DNA from: Gordonia sp. SID5947
GTDB taxonomy: Bacteria > Actinomycetota > Actinomycetes > Mycobacteriales > Mycobacteriaceae
Direction: 5' to 3'
Length of the DNA: 64,000 nt
NCBI RefSeq assembly: GCF_009862785.1
Contig: NZ_WWHU01000001.1
Location: 4,588,001 to 4,652,000, forward strand
Shown piece by piece: positions 61,539 through 64,000 of this stretch. Position 1 is the stretch's first letter. Each line of letters opens with the position of its first letter. Below the pieces are notes generated by a model. The model saw nothing but the letters and a program-made list of their open reading frames with translations. It searched no databases and was not told the origin of the DNA. The translations under genes were made by a program, and so were the position numbers.

Positions 61539-62729
61539 GTGGCGAAGGCGAAGTTCGAGCGGACCAAGCCGCACGTGAACATCGGCACCATCGGTCACGT
61601 CGACCACGGCAAGACCACGCTGACCGCGGCCATCACCAAGGTGCTGCACGACAAGTACCCGGATCTCAACCAGAGCTTCGCGTTCGATCAGATCGACAAG
61701 GCTCCGGAAGAGAAGGCTCGTGGTATCACGATCAACATCTCGCACGTGGAGTACGAGACCGACAAGCGTCACTACGCACACGTTGACGCCCCCGGTCACG
61801 CTGACTACATCAAGAACATGATCACCGGTGCGGCCCAGATGGACGGCGCGATTCTCGTTGTCGCGGCCACCGACGGTCCGATGCCGCAGACCCGTGAGCA
61901 CGTGCTGCTGGCCCGCCAGGTCGGTGTGCCCTACATCCTCGTCGCCCTGAACAAGGCCGACATGGTCGACGACGACGAGATCATCGAGCTCGTCGAGATG
62001 GAGGTCCGCGAACTGCTGGCCGCCCAGGAGTTCGACGAGGAAGCTCCGGTCGTCAAGGTCTCGGCGCTCAAGGCGCTCGAGGGCGACGCCGAGTGGGTCA
62101 AGTCCGTCGAGGAGCTCATGGCCGCGGTCGACGAGTCGATCCCGGACCCGGTCCGCGAGACCGAGAAGCCGTTCCTGATGCCCGTCGAGGACGTCTTCAC
62201 CATCACCGGCCGCGGCACCGTGGTCACCGGTCGTGTGGAGCGCGGCGAGGTCAACGTGAACGAGGAAGTCGAGATCGTCGGCATCCGCGAGAAGTCCACC
62301 AAGACCACCGTCACCGGTATCGAGATGTTCCACAAGCTCCTCGATTCGGCGCAGGCGGGCGACAACGCCGGTCTGCTGCTCCGCGGCCTCAAGCGTGAGG
62401 ACGTCGAGCGCGGTCAGGTCATCGTGAAGCCGGGCACCACGACTCCGCACACGGAGTTCGAGGGCCAGGCCTACATCCTGAGCAAGGACGAGGGTGGTCG
62501 TCACACCCCGTTCTTCAACAACTACCGTCCGCAGTTCTACTTCCGTACCACGGACGTGACCGGCGTCGTGACCCTCCCCGAGGGCACCGAGATGGTCATG
62601 CCGGGCGACAACACCGAGATGAGCGTCAAGCTCATCCAGCCGGTCGCCATGGACGAGGGCCTGCGCTTCGCGATCCGCGAGGGTGGCCGCACCGTCGGTG
62701 CAGGCCGCGTCACCAAGATCAACAAGTGA
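61539..62729 (+). CDS. tuf: Elongation factor Tu
   Basis: GTG 61539 gives 396 residues. G motifs are [23 protein letters not shown] and NKADMVDD; domain II has [18 protein letters not shown] and the C-terminus [16 protein letters not shown]. It delivers aminoacyl-tRNA to the ribosome. Codon use is strongly biased to C-ending codons, as expected for a highly expressed gene. A strong intrinsic terminator follows the stop. Confidence 0.98.
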   Translation: MAKAKFERTKPHVNIGTIGHVDHGKTTLTAAITKVLHDKYPDLNQSFAFDQIDKAPEEKARGITINISHVEYETDKRHYAHVDAPGHADYIKNMITGAAQMDGAILVVAATDGPMPQTREHVLLARQVGVPYILVALNKADMVDDDEIIELVEMEVRELLAAQEFDEEAPVVKVSALKALEGDAEWVKSVEELMAAVDESIPDPVRETEKPFLMPVEDVFTITGRGTVVTGRVERGEVNVNEEVEIVGIREKSTKTTVTGIEMFHKLLDSAQAGDNAGLLLRGLKREDVERGQVIVKPGTTTPHTEFEGQAYILSKDEGGRHTPFFNNYRPQFYFRTTDVTGVVTLPEGTEMVMPGDNTEMSVKLIQPVAMDEGLRFAIREGGRTVGAGRVTKINK

Positions 62730-62770
62730 TGTTGATCCAGACGAACTGCTGATCCAGACGAGCAGCCGAA

Positions 62771-62810
62771 GGCGCCCGGTCACGAAAGTGACCGGGCGCC
62801 TTTCGTTTTC
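62771..62810 (+). terminator. Intrinsic terminator of the str operon
   Basis: GGCGCCCGGTCAC (62771-62783) and its reverse complement (62788-62800) form a 13-bp stem closed by a GAAA tetraloop and followed by TTTCGTTTTC. This is a classical Rho-independent terminator 41 bp after the tuf stop. Confidence 0.95.
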
Positions 62811-62932
62811 TCCACCCGTCCGGCCATCCGACTGAATCACACGCGTCACTTTGGTAACACGGTGGTTGCAATGTGTCGGATCTGTGGTCACAACCGTGGC
62901 GGTCGGCGGCGGCGACGAATTACGGTGCAGCG

Positions 62933-63901
62933 GTGCCAGTTCTCTCCGACCGTGGGCGCTTTGCCGTCGCGCGGCGACGTTGTCTCGTGCTCCTGCTCGC
63001 GCTGGCCGCGGCCATCGGGACGGGCGTCGCCGGCGCGGGTACTGCGAACGCAGCCTCCTTCGGTCGCTTCTACGTGTCGGGCTGCGGCATGCCCTCGACG
63101 CCGGTGGACATGTGGACGCGGTGGGGCAACTACAAGACGGTGATCGCGCTCGACGGTCTCCGCGCGACCGGGGACAAGAGTGGCTGGCGCCATGAGACGC
63201 GGATTCAGCGGATCGCCGAGGGCGGCGTGAACGTGGTGGAGCCGGTCGGCGGACTGGCGAGCTTCTACACCGATTGGAATGCCGCGAGTCCGGGAAACAA
63301 GATCAAGTACCGCTATCGCTGGACATGTCGGCTGAACACCATCGTCAGGGAACTCGATGCGCGAGGTCTCGCGGTCGGTCCGCGGGGAAAGTACGCGTTC
63401 ATGGGCATCTCGATGGGCGGCAACGCGGCGATGATCTACGGGGCGTACCACCGGAAGCGGGTCTCCCATGTCTTCTCGATGTCCGGCTTCCTCAACCTGT
63501 CTGCGCCGACCATGCGGGAAGCGGTGCGACTGACCCTCATCGACGCCGGAATGGCCGCCGGCGTGGGACCGTTCAGTGCCGACAGCATGTGGGGGCTGCC
63601 ATGGAACGAACGGTGGGTGCGCAACGACGCTGTCGTCCAGATTCCCCGGATGCGCGGGATGCACATCCGGGTCGGTGCGGCGTCGGGGGTGTGGGGGAGG
63701 TACAACACCGATGCGATCGGATCCATCAAGGGCACACCGATCGAGGTGATATCGCTCGCGCAGACCCGCACCTTCGAGGTGGGCGCGGCGATCGCCGGAG
63801 TCCCGATCACGACGGACTATCCGGCTCTCGGCACCCATCAGTGGGGCTACTGGCAGGACATGGTCATGCGTGCGAAGAAGAGCGGCTGGTTTCGCGACTG
63901 A
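62933..63901 (+). CDS. Secreted esterase, Ag85/mycolyltransferase-like alpha/beta hydrolase
   Basis: From GTG 62933 the product is 322 residues with a signal peptide ([18 protein letters not shown], cleavage near TANA-AS). The mature domain has [31 protein letters not shown] and the nucleophile elbow [13 protein letters not shown], and ends with a probable catalytic His in [11 protein letters not shown]. This is the esterase D/antigen 85 layout used by mycolyltransferases to move mycolic acids onto trehalose or arabinogalactan outside the membrane. A GTG at 62873 is an alternative start but gives a very long N-region. It is separated from tuf by a terminator. Confidence 0.87.
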   Translation: MPVLSDRGRFAVARRRCLVLLLALAAAIGTGVAGAGTANAASFGRFYVSGCGMPSTPVDMWTRWGNYKTVIALDGLRATGDKSGWRHETRIQRIAEGGVNVVEPVGGLASFYTDWNAASPGNKIKYRYRWTCRLNTIVRELDARGLAVGPRGKYAFMGISMGGNAAMIYGAYHRKRVSHVFSMSGFLNLSAPTMREAVRLTLIDAGMAAGVGPFSADSMWGLPWNERWVRNDAVVQIPRMRGMHIRVGAASGVWGRYNTDAIGSIKGTPIEVISLAQTRTFEVGAAIAGVPITTDYPALGTHQWGYWQDMVMRAKKSGWFRD

Positions 63902-63956
63902 ACCGCAGGCGAGACCGGCGATCGCACCGACACCACCGCTGATTACCCTCGATGAC

Positions 63957-64000
63957 ATGCGCGTGCTGCATCGACCGACGTCTTCCGGGGACCTCGCACT
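63957..64000 (+). CDS. Possible start of a truncated gene at the window edge
   Basis: ATG 63957 opens a frame (MRVLHRPTSSGDLA) that is uninterrupted to the end of the window, 55 bp after the esterase stop. Only 14 codons are visible and no clear ribosome site precedes it. It may be the start of the next gene or chance. Confidence 0.25.
   Translation, partial: MRVLHRPTSSGDLA

Overview
The window is about 64 kb of high-GC DNA with dense, mostly translationally coupled genes. It reads as the chromosome of a mycolic-acid-containing actinobacterium, most likely Gordonia or a close relative. The reasons are the rpsL-rpsG-fusA-tuf operon with mycobacterial-type products, an F420-dependent LLM-family enzyme, a CYP51/CYP123 locus and an accA2/accD2 locus arranged as in Mycobacterium tuberculosis, NDMA-dependent-type alcohol dehydrogenase, and a secreted Ag85-like esterase. 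The genus is inference; no rRNA is present. I see no phage, insertion sequence, CRISPR array or tRNA.

Layout. 0-3.4 kb: end of a glycosyltransferase gene, a methyltransferase, a prenyltransferase-like alpha/alpha-barrel protein and an LLM oxidoreductase. 3.4-7.3 kb: a TetR repressor divergent from a flavin monooxygenase, alpha/beta hydrolase and SDR cassette, with a perfect 30-bp palindrome between them. 7.3-10.6 kb: an AbiEi/DUF559-like protein bracketed by two copies of a palindromic repeat, a methyltransferase, a quinone oxidoreductase and a DUF2277 protein. 10.6-13.2 kb: an amino-acid ABC transporter with fused binding protein and permease. 13.2-19.2 kb: an amidohydrolase and a branched-chain-type ABC transporter whose two permeases and one ATPase are one polypeptide.

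19.3-31.9 kb: a divergon that matches, gene for gene, the M. tuberculosis Rv0762c-Rv0771 region as I recall it. Leftwards are aldehyde dehydrogenase, SDR, hydroxyisobutyrate-dehydrogenase-like protein and carboxymuconolactone-decarboxylase-like protein, extended here by an alpha/beta hydrolase and a thioesterase. Rightwards are TetR, CYP123-like P450, SDR, CYP51, [3Fe-4S] ferredoxin and an NTF2-like protein, extended by an uncharacterised conserved protein and another SDR. 31.9-36.1 kb: acyl-CoA synthetase, phosphotransferase, epimerase and a small secreted protein. 36.4-47.7 kb: a thioesterase, two opposed arrays of 21-bp repeats, then a coupled operon (TIGR03084, AtuA, two acyl-CoA dehydrogenases, carboxylase beta and alpha subunits, enoyl-CoA hydratase, TetR) resembling Rv0976c-Rv0971c and suited to branched or terpenoid acyl-CoA breakdown.

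47.8-56.1 kb: a lipoprotein, a YdcF-type membrane protein, an alcohol/aldehyde dehydrogenase pair, an HPP-CBS membrane protein, an AcoR-like activator and exonuclease III. 56.3-58.0 kb: two envelope proteins of unknown role. 58.1-62.8 kb: the str operon with a good promoter, a long leader and a strong terminator. 62.9 kb to the end: the Ag85-like esterase and the window edge.

Three genes (SDR at 6.5 kb, FadD at 34 kb, acyl-CoA dehydrogenase at 45-46 kb) each look broken by the loss of a single G in a short G/C run. The shared signature points to consensus sequence error more than to three independent pseudogenes.
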